Positions 53,693 through 62,220 of a stretch of 64,000 nt of DNA are shown piece after piece. The position numbers were made by a program, and so were the translations under genes. Each line of letters begins with the position of its first letter. The stretch's first letter is position 1. Origin of the DNA: JADKAV01 sp963733395 (GTDB taxonomy: Bacteria; Actinomycetota; Actinomycetes; S36-B12; UBA10799); NCBI GenBank assembly GCA_963733395.1, contig CAVTCZ010000021.1, forward strand, positions 124,001-188,000, read 5' to 3'. The notes under the pieces are model-generated. The model did no database searches, was not told the DNA's origin, and worked only from the letters and a program-made list of their open reading frames with translations.

Positions 53693-53744
53693 GGGTGGTG
53701 GATTGCGTGCGCGGCGAGAAAGGTGCGCGGTGCGCAATTTGCCG
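53693..53744 (+). repeat. 52-nt palindromic repeat, tandem cluster unit 2
   Basis: Differs from unit 1 by one base (GTGCG for GTACG). Separated from unit 1 by 31 unrelated bases and from unit 3 by 40. Confidence 0.75.
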
Positions 53745-53784
53745 TGGGTGGAAGGACCGAGGCGTGCCCGACTGCCTGTCCGCA

Positions 53785-53836
53785 GGGTGGTGGATTGCGT
53801 GCGCGGCGAGAAAGGTGCGCGGTGCGCAATCTGCCG
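53785..53836 (+). repeat. 52-nt palindromic repeat, tandem cluster unit 3
   Basis: As unit 2 except for CGCAATCTGCCG at the end. Lies 41 bp before the stop of the minus-strand DUF5063 gene. The whole stretch 53559-53876 contains no gene; the open frames encoding VVDCVRGEKGARCAICRG are products of the repeat. Confidence 0.75.
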
Positions 53837-53876
53837 AGGGAGGGGGCCCGAGCGAACGCCGGGGGCCCGAGGCGCG

Positions 53877-54455
53877 TCACCCCCGCTGCGTCTCCAGGTC
53901 CAGGCGCAGGTGGCTGATCATGGAACGCAGCGCGGCCTGGGCGTTGAGGACGTCCTCGCCCCAACTCGAGAGGTAGGCGTACTGCCACCACCACAGGGCC
54001 TCGATCGGTCGGCCCGCGGCGTAGTGGCCGAAACCGTGGTTGAGGTCCGTCACGATGCCTGACAAGTCGTCGGAGAGACTCGACTCGACGATCTCCGGGA
54101 CCGGGAAGTACGGGTCGTCGACGGTGTTGTAGCGATCGGCGTGGCCGAACACCTCCGCCAGTCGCAGCCGCAGGACGTCCACCTCCGGCTCGCCGCCGGT
54201 GTCCGGCTCGTAGCGGCCCTCCGGCACGACGTCGGTGAGAGCTCCGAGCCGGGCGCCTTGGGCGGCCAGTTGCGAGGTGTGGATCAGCAGCAGCGAGATG
54301 GCCATGTCCCTGAGCCCACCCGCCGCGACCTGCTCGACGGCGCGGACGAAGTCCTGCACGGCGATGGCCACCTCGTCGGCGAGTTCCAGCGCCGTCTGGT
54401 CGACCGGCGTCGGGGCTGCGGTCAACGAGACTTCGTCACCGGGTAGGTCACTCAT
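53877..54455 (-). CDS. DUF5063-family protein
   Basis: About 192 residues from ATG 54455 (MSDLPGDEV), preceded by GAAGGAGGATCG. Helical, with the family-like ELADEVAIAVQDFVRAVEQV and HYAAGRPIEALWWWQYAYLS segments. Genes of this type follow recR in many actinobacteria; function unknown. The start lies inside the recR tail (8-nt overlap). Confidence 0.82.
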   Translation of the reverse strand: MSDLPGDEVSLTAAPTPVDQTALELADEVAIAVQDFVRAVEQVAAGGLRDMAISLLLIHTSQLAAQGARLGALTDVVPEGRYEPDTGGEPEVDVLRLRLAEVFGHADRYNTVDDPYFPVPEIVESSLSDDLSGIVTDLNHGFGHYAAGRPIEALWWWQYAYLSSWGEDVLNAQAALRSMISHLRLDLETQRG

Positions 54456-55059
54456 CGATCCTCCTTCGTCCCGCGAACGCACGTCCCAGGGTCACCTCGT
54501 CGGCCAACTCCAGGTCGCCGCCCATCGGCAACCCACTTGCCAACCGTGTCACGGGTACCCCGATCGTGGCCAACTGGCGCCCGAGATAGGCCGCCGTCGC
54601 CTCACCCTCAGTGTTCGGATCCGTGGCCAGGATGACCTCCTGCACGGTTCCGTCGGCCAGCCGGGCGAACAACTCCTTGATGTGCAACTGGTCGGGGCCG
54701 ATCCCGCGCATCGGGTCCAGCACCCCGCCCAGCACGTGGTAGCGGCCGGTGAACTCCCGGGTGCGCTCGATGGCGATGACGTCCTTGGGCTCCTCCACGA
54801 CGCACAGGAGGCCCGGGTCGCGGCTGTCGTCGCGGCACACCCGGCAGCGTGGCCCCTCGGCGGTGTTGAAACAGATCTCGCAGACGCTCAGGCGGTCCTT
54901 CACGCTCAACAGTGCTGTGGCCAGCGACTCGACGTCCTCCCGGTCCGCCTCCAGCAGGTAGTAGGCGATCCGCTGCGCACCCTTGGGTCCCACCGCGGGC
55001 AGGCGGACGAGTTGGTCGATGAGGTCCTGCAGGACGCCCTCGTAGGAAGTCTGGTACAT
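54448..55059 (-). CDS. recR: Recombination protein RecR
   Basis: 203 residues; works with RecF/RecO in gap repair. Helix-hairpin-helix (LVRLPAVGPKGAQRIAYYLL), zinc finger CEICFNTAEGPRCRVC near 60-75, and Toprim domain LLCVVEEPKDVIAIERT with TDPNTEGEATAAYLG. Complete and canonical. Follows dnaX by 3 bp and precedes DUF5063. Confidence 0.97.
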   Translation of the reverse strand: MYQTSYEGVLQDLIDQLVRLPAVGPKGAQRIAYYLLEADREDVESLATALLSVKDRLSVCEICFNTAEGPRCRVCRDDSRDPGLLCVVEEPKDVIAIERTREFTGRYHVLGGVLDPMRGIGPDQLHIKELFARLADGTVQEVILATDPNTEGEATAAYLGRQLATIGVPVTRLASGLPMGGDLELADEVTLGRAFAGRRRIDE

Positions 55060-55062
55060 GAC

Positions 55063-56901
55063 CTACTCCGCGTCGAACTCGGCGATCTTGCGGCCACCGA
55101 GCTCCCGCTGCAGCAACTCGAGCCCGGATTCCGCCGTGGCCTCCACCGACTCATCGTCCGGGCGGGGCGCGTCCTCCTCGGGCACCTCGACCACGGGCTC
55201 AGGTGCGGTGGCCGTCACCGGCGCGGCGTTGCCACCGAGCGTCATCTCCACGGTGAGGTCGAGCTTCAGCTCGTCGAGGATCGCCTGCCGGACGCGCTCG
55301 GCATGCCCGCCCTGGGTGAATGCGGCGACGGCGCCGCTGTTCGTCTGGGTCAGCGCCAGGATGTTGTTCGACACCGACACCGGTCGGCAGTCGCGCACCA
55401 GCAACCACGCCACCCGGCTGTTCTCCTTCACCCGGTCCAGGACCCGTGGCCACAGGGCCAGGACCTTGTCCAGCGGCACGTCGCCGGTGGCTGCGGGGGC
55501 AGCGGCCGGGGCGGGGGCAGTTGCCGGTGCAGGGGCCTTCAGCGACGGCGCCGGCGGCGGACCGGGGGGTTTGCGGCCACCCGCCGGTGCGCCAGCAGCA
55601 GGGCGTTGCGGCGCGGGCCGGGACGGGGGGGTGCGTGGTGCGGCCTCCGCAGCCGGTTGCGGGGCCGGGGCGGGCGGCGCGGCGGGGGTGGGCTGCACCG
55701 CCGGTGGTGGCGTAGCAGTCGCGGCCGCGCGTCCTGCCACGGTCTCCATCCGGCGTTCGAGACGGTCCAGCCGCGCGAGGAGGTCCAAGGAGTCGTTGGC
55801 GCCGGCTGGCAGGCACACCTCGGACATCAGCAGTTCCAGGTGCAACCGCGGTGCCGTGGCCCCTCGCAGTTCCGACAGGGCGTCGGAAAGGGCATCGGCG
55901 ATGCGGTTGAGTTCCATGCGGCCGAATCCCTGTGCCATCTCGTGCAACTCCGGCAGCCGGTCGTCGGGCAGGTCCACCAGCTGGGAGGCCTTGTCGACGC
56001 CGAGCACGTGCAGCACCAGCAGGTCCCGGAACCGCTCGAGCAGGTCGGTGACGAAACGGCGCGGGTCGTGACCGGAGTCGACCACGTCGCCGATGCGCAC
56101 GAAGAGCCGGGCGACGTCGCCGGCGGCGATCGCGGAGGTGACATCGTCCAGCAGCGCGGAGTCGGTCACGCCCAGTTGTTGCACGGCGGCGTCGTAGGTC
56201 AAGCCGTCCGGACCGGTGCCGGCGATCAGCTGGCCGAGGATGGAAAGGGCGTCGCGCACCGAGCCCTCGCCCGCACGCGCGACCAGGGCCAGGGCTGCAG
56301 GTTCGGCGGGCACACCTTCGGCTTCGCACAACGCCGCCAAGTGGGTGGCCAGCGTCCGGATCGGGACCAACCGGAACGCGTAGTGGTGGGTGCGGGAGCG
56401 GATGGTGCCGATGATCTTGTCCGGCTCGGTGGTCGCGAACACGAACCGCACGTGCTCGGGCGGCTCTTCGATGAGTTTGAGCAGCGCGTTGGCCGCACCT
56501 GGGCCGAGTTGGTGCGCCTCATCGATGATGTAGATCTTGTAGCGGCTTTGCGCGGGTACGAACATCGCACGCTCGCGCAGTTCCCGGGCATCGTCCACCA
56601 GGCCGTGGGTGGCCGCGTCCATCTCGATGACGTCCAGGGAACCGGGACCGTTCGGGGCCAGGGCGATGCAGGAGTCGCACTCCTCGCAGGGCTGTGACGT
56701 CGGGCCCTTCTCGCAGTTCAGCGACCGCGCCAGGATCCGGGCGCTGGAGGTCTTGCCGCAGCCGCGCGGCCCGGAGAACAGGTACGCGTGGTGCACCCGG
56801 TCGGAGTCGATGGCGCGTTTCAGCGGCTCGGTGACGTGCTCCTGCCCGATGACGTCGTCGAAGCGTCCGGGACGGTACTTGCGGTACAGGGCGAGGGCCA
56901 C
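55063..56901 (-). CDS. dnaX: DNA polymerase III gamma/tau subunit
   Basis: 612 residues. AAA+ core: Walker A FSGPRGCGKTSSARILARSL, zinc-binding cysteines in CEKGPTSQPCEECDSC, Walker B IYIIDEAHQLG, sensor FATTEPDKIIGTIRSR. A Pro/Ala-rich linker (about 395-470) joins the C-terminal tau-like domain (FTQGGHAERVRQAILDELKL). Loads the sliding clamp. Uninterrupted by frameshifts. First gene of dnaX-recR-DUF5063. Confidence 0.97.
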   Translation of the reverse strand: MALALYRKYRPGRFDDVIGQEHVTEPLKRAIDSDRVHHAYLFSGPRGCGKTSSARILARSLNCEKGPTSQPCEECDSCIALAPNGPGSLDVIEMDAATHGLVDDARELRERAMFVPAQSRYKIYIIDEAHQLGPGAANALLKLIEEPPEHVRFVFATTEPDKIIGTIRSRTHHYAFRLVPIRTLATHLAALCEAEGVPAEPAALALVARAGEGSVRDALSILGQLIAGTGPDGLTYDAAVQQLGVTDSALLDDVTSAIAAGDVARLFVRIGDVVDSGHDPRRFVTDLLERFRDLLVLHVLGVDKASQLVDLPDDRLPELHEMAQGFGRMELNRIADALSDALSELRGATAPRLHLELLMSEVCLPAGANDSLDLLARLDRLERRMETVAGRAAATATPPPAVQPTPAAPPAPAPQPAAEAAPRTPPSRPAPQRPAAGAPAGGRKPPGPPPAPSLKAPAPATAPAPAAAPAATGDVPLDKVLALWPRVLDRVKENSRVAWLLVRDCRPVSVSNNILALTQTNSGAVAAFTQGGHAERVRQAILDELKLDLTVEMTLGGNAAPVTATAPEPVVEVPEEDAPRPDDESVEATAESGLELLQRELGGRKIAEFDAE

Positions 56902-56997
56902 TGATCCAGACTAAGCGCAGCCCCTGACGCGCGGTGCCGGGTCCGGGGATTGGTGTACTCGCGTGCGCTATGGCCGGGCAGCGGCCACACTTGGCGC

Positions 56998-57948
56998 ATG
57001 ACCGAACCCAGCACCGACTGGTCCGAGCAGATCGCCGACGGATGAGCAGCAGCGCCATGAGGCCTTCGCCCGGACCATCGTCGGAGCTGCAGTCGCGCAT
57101 CAACGACCGCCGGGGCCCGGCCGCGCCTTCCACCGCAAGCCCGTGGCCGCCCTGACCGGCCGGCTCACCGTGCCGTCGGGCCTTCCCGACTACGCAGCAC
57201 AGGGATTGTTCGCCGAGCCGGGGGAGCACGACGTGGTCATCCGCATGTCCAACGGTTCGGTGGTCCCGCAGGCCGACCCGGTGCCGGACATCCGGGGTTT
57301 CGCCTGTCTCGTGCGCGGGCTCGATGCGCCCGGCGCGCTGGGCCGACCCACCGACCGGCAGGATTTCCTGCTCATCAACTGGCCGGCCTTCGGTTTCCAG
57401 GACTCCCGTGATTTCGCCGATCTTGTGCCGGCCGCCGCGAAGGGGCAGAAGGCGTTGCTGTCGCACAGCATCGACAAGCACGGACCGGTGGGCGGGCCCT
57501 GGCGATGCTGCGCCAGGCCGCCTCGCTGGCACGGCCGTTCAGCGGGTTCGCGACGTCGCAGTTCCACAGTTGCGCGCCGGTGGCGTGGGGTCCGTATGCA
57601 GCGCACGTTCACGTCGCTCCGGTGGGCGCCGGCCGGAACCTGCTGGCGCTGCGGGACTGGGGCGCCGATGTCCGCGACCGGATCGCGAAGGGCCCGTTGC
57701 GCTGGGAGCTGCAGGCGCAGTTCTACACGGACCCGCAGCACACACCGATCGAGGACGGCCGCAAGCCCTGGTCCGCGCCGAAAGTCACGGTGGCGCTGCT
57801 CGAGGCCGATGCGCTGGCGGACGCGGCCGCGGTCGAGGCCGACCACTTCGACCCCTGGGCGGCGCTGGCCGACCATCGACCGCTCGGGGAGATCATGCGG
57901 GCCCGGAAGGCGGCCTACTGGCCGAGCTACCAGAACCGCACGCCCTGA
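56998..57948 (+). CDS. Catalase-family-like protein, frameshifted
   Basis: ATG 56998 (MTEPSTDWSEQIAD) leads through frame changes near 57043, 57105 and 57490 to a C-terminus PSYQNRTP. The middle frame holds RMSNGSVVPQADPVPDIRGF and RQDFLLINWPAFGFQDSRDF, which match the small catalase-related family (R-x-S-N-G, D-x-R-G-F). The later part has FSGFATSQFHSCAPVAWGPY. It is only about 315 residues, much shorter than true catalase (about 480), and I cannot see a clear heme-ligand Tyr motif. Possibly a heme-binding peroxidase-like protein. Confidence 0.7.
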
Positions 57949-57957
57949 GCCCCCGGG

Positions 57958-59893
57958 TCAGGTACTGGTCGCAGACCGCAGCAGGTCGCCCATCGCCGTC
58001 CGTACGCCCTCGAGGGCCGCTGTGCGGGTCGACCTGTCTGTCGCGCAGGTCGTCGGCGGTCTGCCGCACCAGCGCGACGGTGTCCTGCGTGGGCGGTACG
58101 GGCCGACCGTTGCGTTGCAGCGAAGCCAGTTCCGTGACGGCGCCGTAGGTCCGCTGCAGGCTCGGCAGGGTCGCCTGCAGGGCAGCCAGTACCCGGCGCG
58201 AGCGGTACGGCATCATCGCGTACTCCTTGAGGGCCGCCCCGGCAGCCGCAGTGACCCGGGAGGCGTAGCGCCGGCGAGCCCGCAGTGCCTCCTCGTCGGC
58301 ACCCCCGGCCAAGTCGACCAGGTACTCCGCAGAGGCGTCCAGGGAGCGGGCGAAGGTCTCGCGCACCAGCGACGCCGCCCGCTGCGGCCACATGATCCAT
58401 GCCCCGCCCACGAGTGCGATCGCGACGCCGATCCCCGCGGCCACCAGTCGCCACCCGTGGTTCGACCAACTGTGCGGCAGGAGCAGCCCCGCCGCGCACA
58501 TCATGAAGGCCGTCACCCCGGCTGGGAAGGCCCACCACAGCATGGGCGCGTACCCGATCGCCAGGAAGATGAGCGCGGTGGTGAGCAGCACCAGCACCGC
58601 CGCCAGGTTGCCCGCGATCCCGCCCAGGGCCACACCCACAGCAGCCCCGGCGAGAACGGCCGCGCTGAACGCCACGACCCGCTCCACGGATCCGCTGAGA
58701 TCGGGACGCAGCACGAGCGCACAGGTGATGGGGATGAGGTAGCCGTCGGGGATGCCCGACCACCAGGCAACCCCCGCGGCGACCATGAGCAGCACCAGAT
58801 ACCGGATGGCGTACCGGCGCAGGAGCTGGTCGGAACGCACGCCGGCGAACCAGTCGACCCAACTGGGCTGGGAGCGTCTGCTCACCTCCCGCGCCGACAA
58901 CCCTTCCAGGTTGCGGATGTCCGGTACCCGGCACATGTCCGCCCGCAGGTCGTGCAGCGCACCGGAACCTGCGACGTCGCCGGGCTTCAGCGCCTCCCAG
59001 AGGGCGATCACGCGATCGATGGCGTAGAGAGTCGCGCCGATGGACACATGCGCCCCGTGTTTGTCCACGAGCAGTTGGCAGGCGTGCCGACAGGTCTTGG
59101 CCACGTTGGAACACATCTCCAGGACCAGGCCCTCGTGGGAGCGCCGCATCAGATCCTCGGCGTCCATCGCGCTGGCCAGGTGCTGGGTGATCGAGTTGGC
59201 CAGGGAGATCTGGCTGGCGGTCTGCCGCCCGTACGAAGCCGGCCACGACATGGCAGCGTCGGAATAGGCATCGGCGGTCGCGCGGGACAGTTCGATGCGG
59301 GCCAGCGCGATGCGTTCGGGATCGGCTCCGGCCGCGTAGAGGTCAACCAAGTCGGCCACCCGGGCGAACTGTGTGGCAGCCGGCGAGCCGGATCCCAGCC
59401 AGCGTCCCCCGAAGCCGGGGAGCAGGGTCAGCGCCAGGGCCAGGGCGCCTCCGCACAGACTTGCGACCGCCGCCTCGCCCGGGTCCATGAACAGTCCGGG
59501 GGTACCGACCGCCAGCAAGATCACGAGCATCGAGGCCGATGTCCGACGGGCAGTCGCAGGCCCACCCACGGCCGACAGCGCGACGATCGCACCGGTGACT
59601 GCGGTGACCAGCAGCTCCCCGAAGTCCCACCGGTTGGCCGTCACCGCCAAACCGATGCAGACCGAGGTGAACAGAACCTGGAAGAGCCCTCCCCGCAATC
59701 GCGGTGAGAGGCCGATCGAGGTGTCGGAGAAGGCCACGATCCACGCGACCATCCCGGCGATGAAGCCCAGCGCGGGGACGTCGAAGTAGAGGCCGGCGGC
59801 GGTGCACGCGAACCAGCCGGCCGCGCCGCGCAACCCCTGTCCCAGGTCCGGTGGCCCGGTGGCCCGGATCCAGCGGGCGACGGAGATACCCAT
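57958..59893 (-). CDS. FUSC-family membrane protein, frameshifted near the C-terminus
   Basis: About 644 residues from ATG 59893 (MGISVARWI); a longer start at 59938 would abut the SRP RNA. Two blocks of membrane helices (LGFIAGMVAWIVAFSDTSIG; LLVTAVTGAIVALSAVGGPA and, after a cytosolic domain, LVLLMVAAGVAWWSGIPDGY to VAAGIGVAIALVGGAWIMWP) give the FUSC/aromatic-acid-exporter layout. One extra C near 58028 shifts the frame; removing it extends the protein to the TGA at 57958 (TAALEGVRTAMGDLLRSATS). Transport substrate unknown. Confidence 0.82.
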
Positions 59894-59940
59894 GGTGCTT
59901 GCGACGCTAGCAGCCAGTGGTCGGCGTACGACGGGCATGA

Positions 59941-60034
59941 AGGGACCCCTCGCGCACCCGGCAGAGCACGCTTACCCTTGCTGCCTTCCGGCCCTGGGGG
60001 AGTTGGGCATGATGCCGCCGCACGAGGGGTCCCT
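59941..60034 (-). ncRNA. ffs: Signal recognition particle RNA, small bacterial (4.5S) type
   Basis: About 94 nt. The ends AGGGACCCCT/AGGGGTCCCT pair, and the minus-strand centre reads GGGCCGGAAGGCAGCAAGGG, the universally conserved SRP domain IV loop (GGAAG/AGCA) that binds Ffh. It functions in co-translational targeting. Position between dnaX and a tRNA-Ser is the usual actinobacterial neighbourhood. Confidence 0.95.
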
Positions 60035-60074
60035 CCCAGGATACGCACAGGGACCTACCCGTACCATCGTCGGT

Positions 60075-60162
60075 GGAGGATTCGCCTAGAGGCCTATGGC
60101 GCTCGCTTGGAAAGCGGGTTGGGTTCACGCCCTCGCGGGTTCGAATCCCGCATCCTCCGCCA
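60075..60162 (+). tRNA. tRNA-Ser (GGA anticodon)
   Basis: Acceptor stem GGAGGAT/ATCCTCC, D-loop TTCGCCTAGAGGCC, anticodon loop CTTGGAAAG (GGA), a long variable arm typical of Ser, T-arm GCGGGTTCGAATCCCGC and an encoded CCA at 60160-60162. Opposite strand to ffs, about 40 bp away. Confidence 0.97.
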
Positions 60163-60163
60163 T

Positions 60164-60202
60164 CAGAAGGGCCCCGACGAGCTTGCTCGCCGGGCCCTTC
60201 TG
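60164..60202 (+). terminator. Terminator downstream of tRNA-Ser
   Basis: A perfect 11-bp stem (60164-60174 with 60192-60202) with a 17-nt loop, beginning one base after the CCA. No U-tract. Confidence 0.8.
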
Positions 60203-60210
60203 TGGCGGAG

Positions 60211-60329
60211 CATGCCATGGATTCGGGAGGAGGCCCGCTAGCGGGCCGACGGCTCCCGCATCCTTCATGCCATGGATTCGCCGAGGAGTGAACGCCGCCA
60301 GCGAGCCGACGGCTCCCGCATCCTCCGCC
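60211..60329 (+). repeat. Two direct repeats carrying pieces of the tRNA-Ser 3' end
   Basis: Units 60211-60264 and 60266-60329 both start CATGCCATGGATTCG and end GCCGACGGCTCCCGCATCCT. TCCCGCATCCTCCGCC at 60314-60329 is identical to the tRNA T-arm/acceptor end (60146-60161); the first unit keeps only the first 11 bases. They lie just beyond the tRNA terminator. Confidence 0.65.
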
Positions 60330-60371
60330 GCCAGGCCGCTGCCCGCCCGCGAGGTTGGAGTCCGTCCGCGC

Positions 60372-60411
60372 GGTGAGAGAAGCCACGCGTGCGTTCTCCA
60401 ACCTCGTGAAC
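60372..60411 (-). repeat. 40-nt repeat, copy B
   Basis: Reverse-complement copy of 47577-47617 (about 35/40 identical), located between the tRNA-linked repeats and the SGNH hydrolase gene. TCTCCAACCTCG here also pairs with GCGAGGTTGGAG at 60349-60360, giving a hairpin. Confidence 0.65.
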
Positions 60412-60580
60412 GATCTCCAACCCTGCGACGGCGCCACCCGATCAACATGCAGAACCGGCACCTGAGTTGGCACTCCGACCGGTGTTGGCCACGTTCGCTT
60501 CTCGTGCCGGTCCACGTCGGCTGAAGTCTCGGCAGCAGCGGCCACGACCCACCCGGCGGGCGCATAATGGAAGCGGGGGG

Positions 60581-62152
60581 ATGAGCACGATGACCTTTCG
60601 TCGAGCTCTGAGTTGCGCCGCAGTCGTACTTGCGGCGCTCTGTCCGCTGCCGGTTTCGCCGACGTGGGCTGCCGACCCGGTCACGGTCATGCTCGTGGGC
60701 GATTCGGTGACGCAGGGATCCAGCGGTGACTGGACCTGGCGCTATTGGCTCTGGAAGCACTTGCAGACCTCGGTACAGGTCGACTTCGTCGGTCCGCGCG
60801 ATGATCTGTTCGACGTGGTGGCCATTCCTCCGGCTCGCATGAGTATGTCGACCCCGACTTCGATCGGGATCATGCCGCGACCTGGGGTGCCTCATTCATG
60901 TCCAAGATTGCCGGACATCCACCAACTGGTCGAGAAGCCATCATCCCGATGTCGTCGTGGAGATGCTCGGTGTCAACGACCTCACCTGGCTGAGGCGCAC
61001 CCCGGTCAGCGTGTCTCGTCTCGGTGGAGCAATTCGTCGAGCGAGGTGCGTGCCGCCGACCCCGACACCGATGTCGTCGTCGGGGCAGCTGCCGCAGGGG
61101 TGGGAGCCGGGTGCCGCCGAGTTCAACGGCGGTCTGCGCGGCGCTGGCGCAGTCGCTGAACGAGCCGGCCTCCCAGGTCGTCGTTGCCGCCTACGACCCC
61201 CTCGACGAGGTCACGGACACCTACGACTCCTGTCACCTGAACGCCACCGGCGAGGTCAGGATCGCGGCCTGTTTCGCCGACTCACTGGCAACTCTCGATG
61301 TCGGCACCCCCTACCCGCGGCCGCTGCCGGTTGTGGCCAACGGCCCGCGCCGGCCGGCGGTGCTCACGGGACGGCCCGGGGATGGGCAGGTCGCCCTGTC
61401 CTGGGTGCCACCGCCGGGTGCCACCGCGGAGTACATCTGGTTGCGCGATTCCACCCTGGTCGAGCCCTGGCGGCGACTGCCCCTCCCAGTGCAAGGAACG
61501 TCGATCTCCCTCAATGCCTTGATCGACTACCACAGCTACGAGTTCCGACTGCAGTCAGCGAAGGGGACCGCTGTCGCGCAGGACCTCTTCTCGAACACGG
61601 TGAGCGCCGTCCCCTCGCCTCCCGCCGTCTCCGGACTTGTCGCGAGCCCTGGCGATCACCGCGCAAGCGTCACGTGGGAGTCGGCCGAGGTGTCCGGCTA
61701 CCGCGTGACCTGGTGGCGGATCGGTGACCGTGCGCATCGCAGGACGCGGTTGGTGAGCGGCACCTCAGCGCGACTGAGGATGGCACCGGCCGGAACCCGA
61801 CCACCGGGTCACTGTGGCCGCGGTCAGTGGACAGTTCCTCGGCCCGCAGTCCCGGATCGACGTCACGCCCGGTGGCCCGGATGTGCGAGGTCCGCGCCAC
61901 CTGCTCGCCGTTGCCCGCTCCGACGGCAGGTACTCGCTCTCGTGGCGGCGCGCTGCACATGCCACGCGCTACGAGGTCTGGCACTGCGGACCGACTGGTA
62001 CCTGGCACCGCCTGGCACGCCCCCATCGCCGGCAGTTCTTGACCGAACGCTTCCGCCGCCCGGGTGCGCATCTCTTCCGGGTGCGCTCGTGGCACGACTC
62101 AGTCGCAGGTGGGTGGTCGGCCGTCAGCGTTGGCACCCCGCCCGCGAGTTGA
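60581..62152 (+). CDS. Secreted SGNH hydrolase with fibronectin-III-like domains, frameshifted
   Basis: About 520 residues expected. ATG 60581 (or 60590) begins a signal peptide (RALSCAAVVLAALCPLPVSP). GDSL block I is VMLVGDSVTQGSSGDW; block III reads EMLGVNDLTWL and block V YDSCHLNATGEVRIAA, giving the Ser-Asn-Asp-His catalytic set. Two or three FnIII-like domains follow (GDGQVALSWVPPPGATAEYI; DHRASVTWESAEVSGYRVTW; DGRYSLSWRRAAHATRYEVW). Frame changes occur near 60820, 60940, 61035, 61110 and 61800. Likely an extracellular esterase on polysaccharide acetyl groups. Confidence 0.82.
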
Positions 62153-62153
62153 G

Positions 62154-62210
62154 CGGCGGCAGCAACGGTCAGAACCGGCAAGTTGTCAGTTCTGACCGTT
62201 GCTGCCGCCG
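62154..62210. terminator. Perfect 22-bp bidirectional terminator
   Basis: 62154-62175 is the exact reverse complement of 62189-62210, loop of 13 nt, beginning directly after the SGNH stop and 10 bp before the stop of the convergent acylase gene. Confidence 0.85.
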
Positions 62211-62220
62211 ACCTCCGGCC

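Noticed and set aside
53610..53836. CRISPR-like array (three repeats with spacers)
   Set aside because: Repeats are 52 nt and palindromic over their full length, spacers are 31 and 40 nt, only three units, related copies are scattered elsewhere, and no cas gene is present.
53596..53976. Small Cys/Arg-rich proteins (VVDCVRGEKGARCAICRG)
   Set aside because: Encoded by the repeated palindromes themselves; same motif in several frames, no ribosome sites.
59894..59938. FUSC start at ATG 59938
   Set aside because: Its apparent ribosome site is the end of the SRP RNA stem; ATG 59893 gives a normal protein with no overlap.
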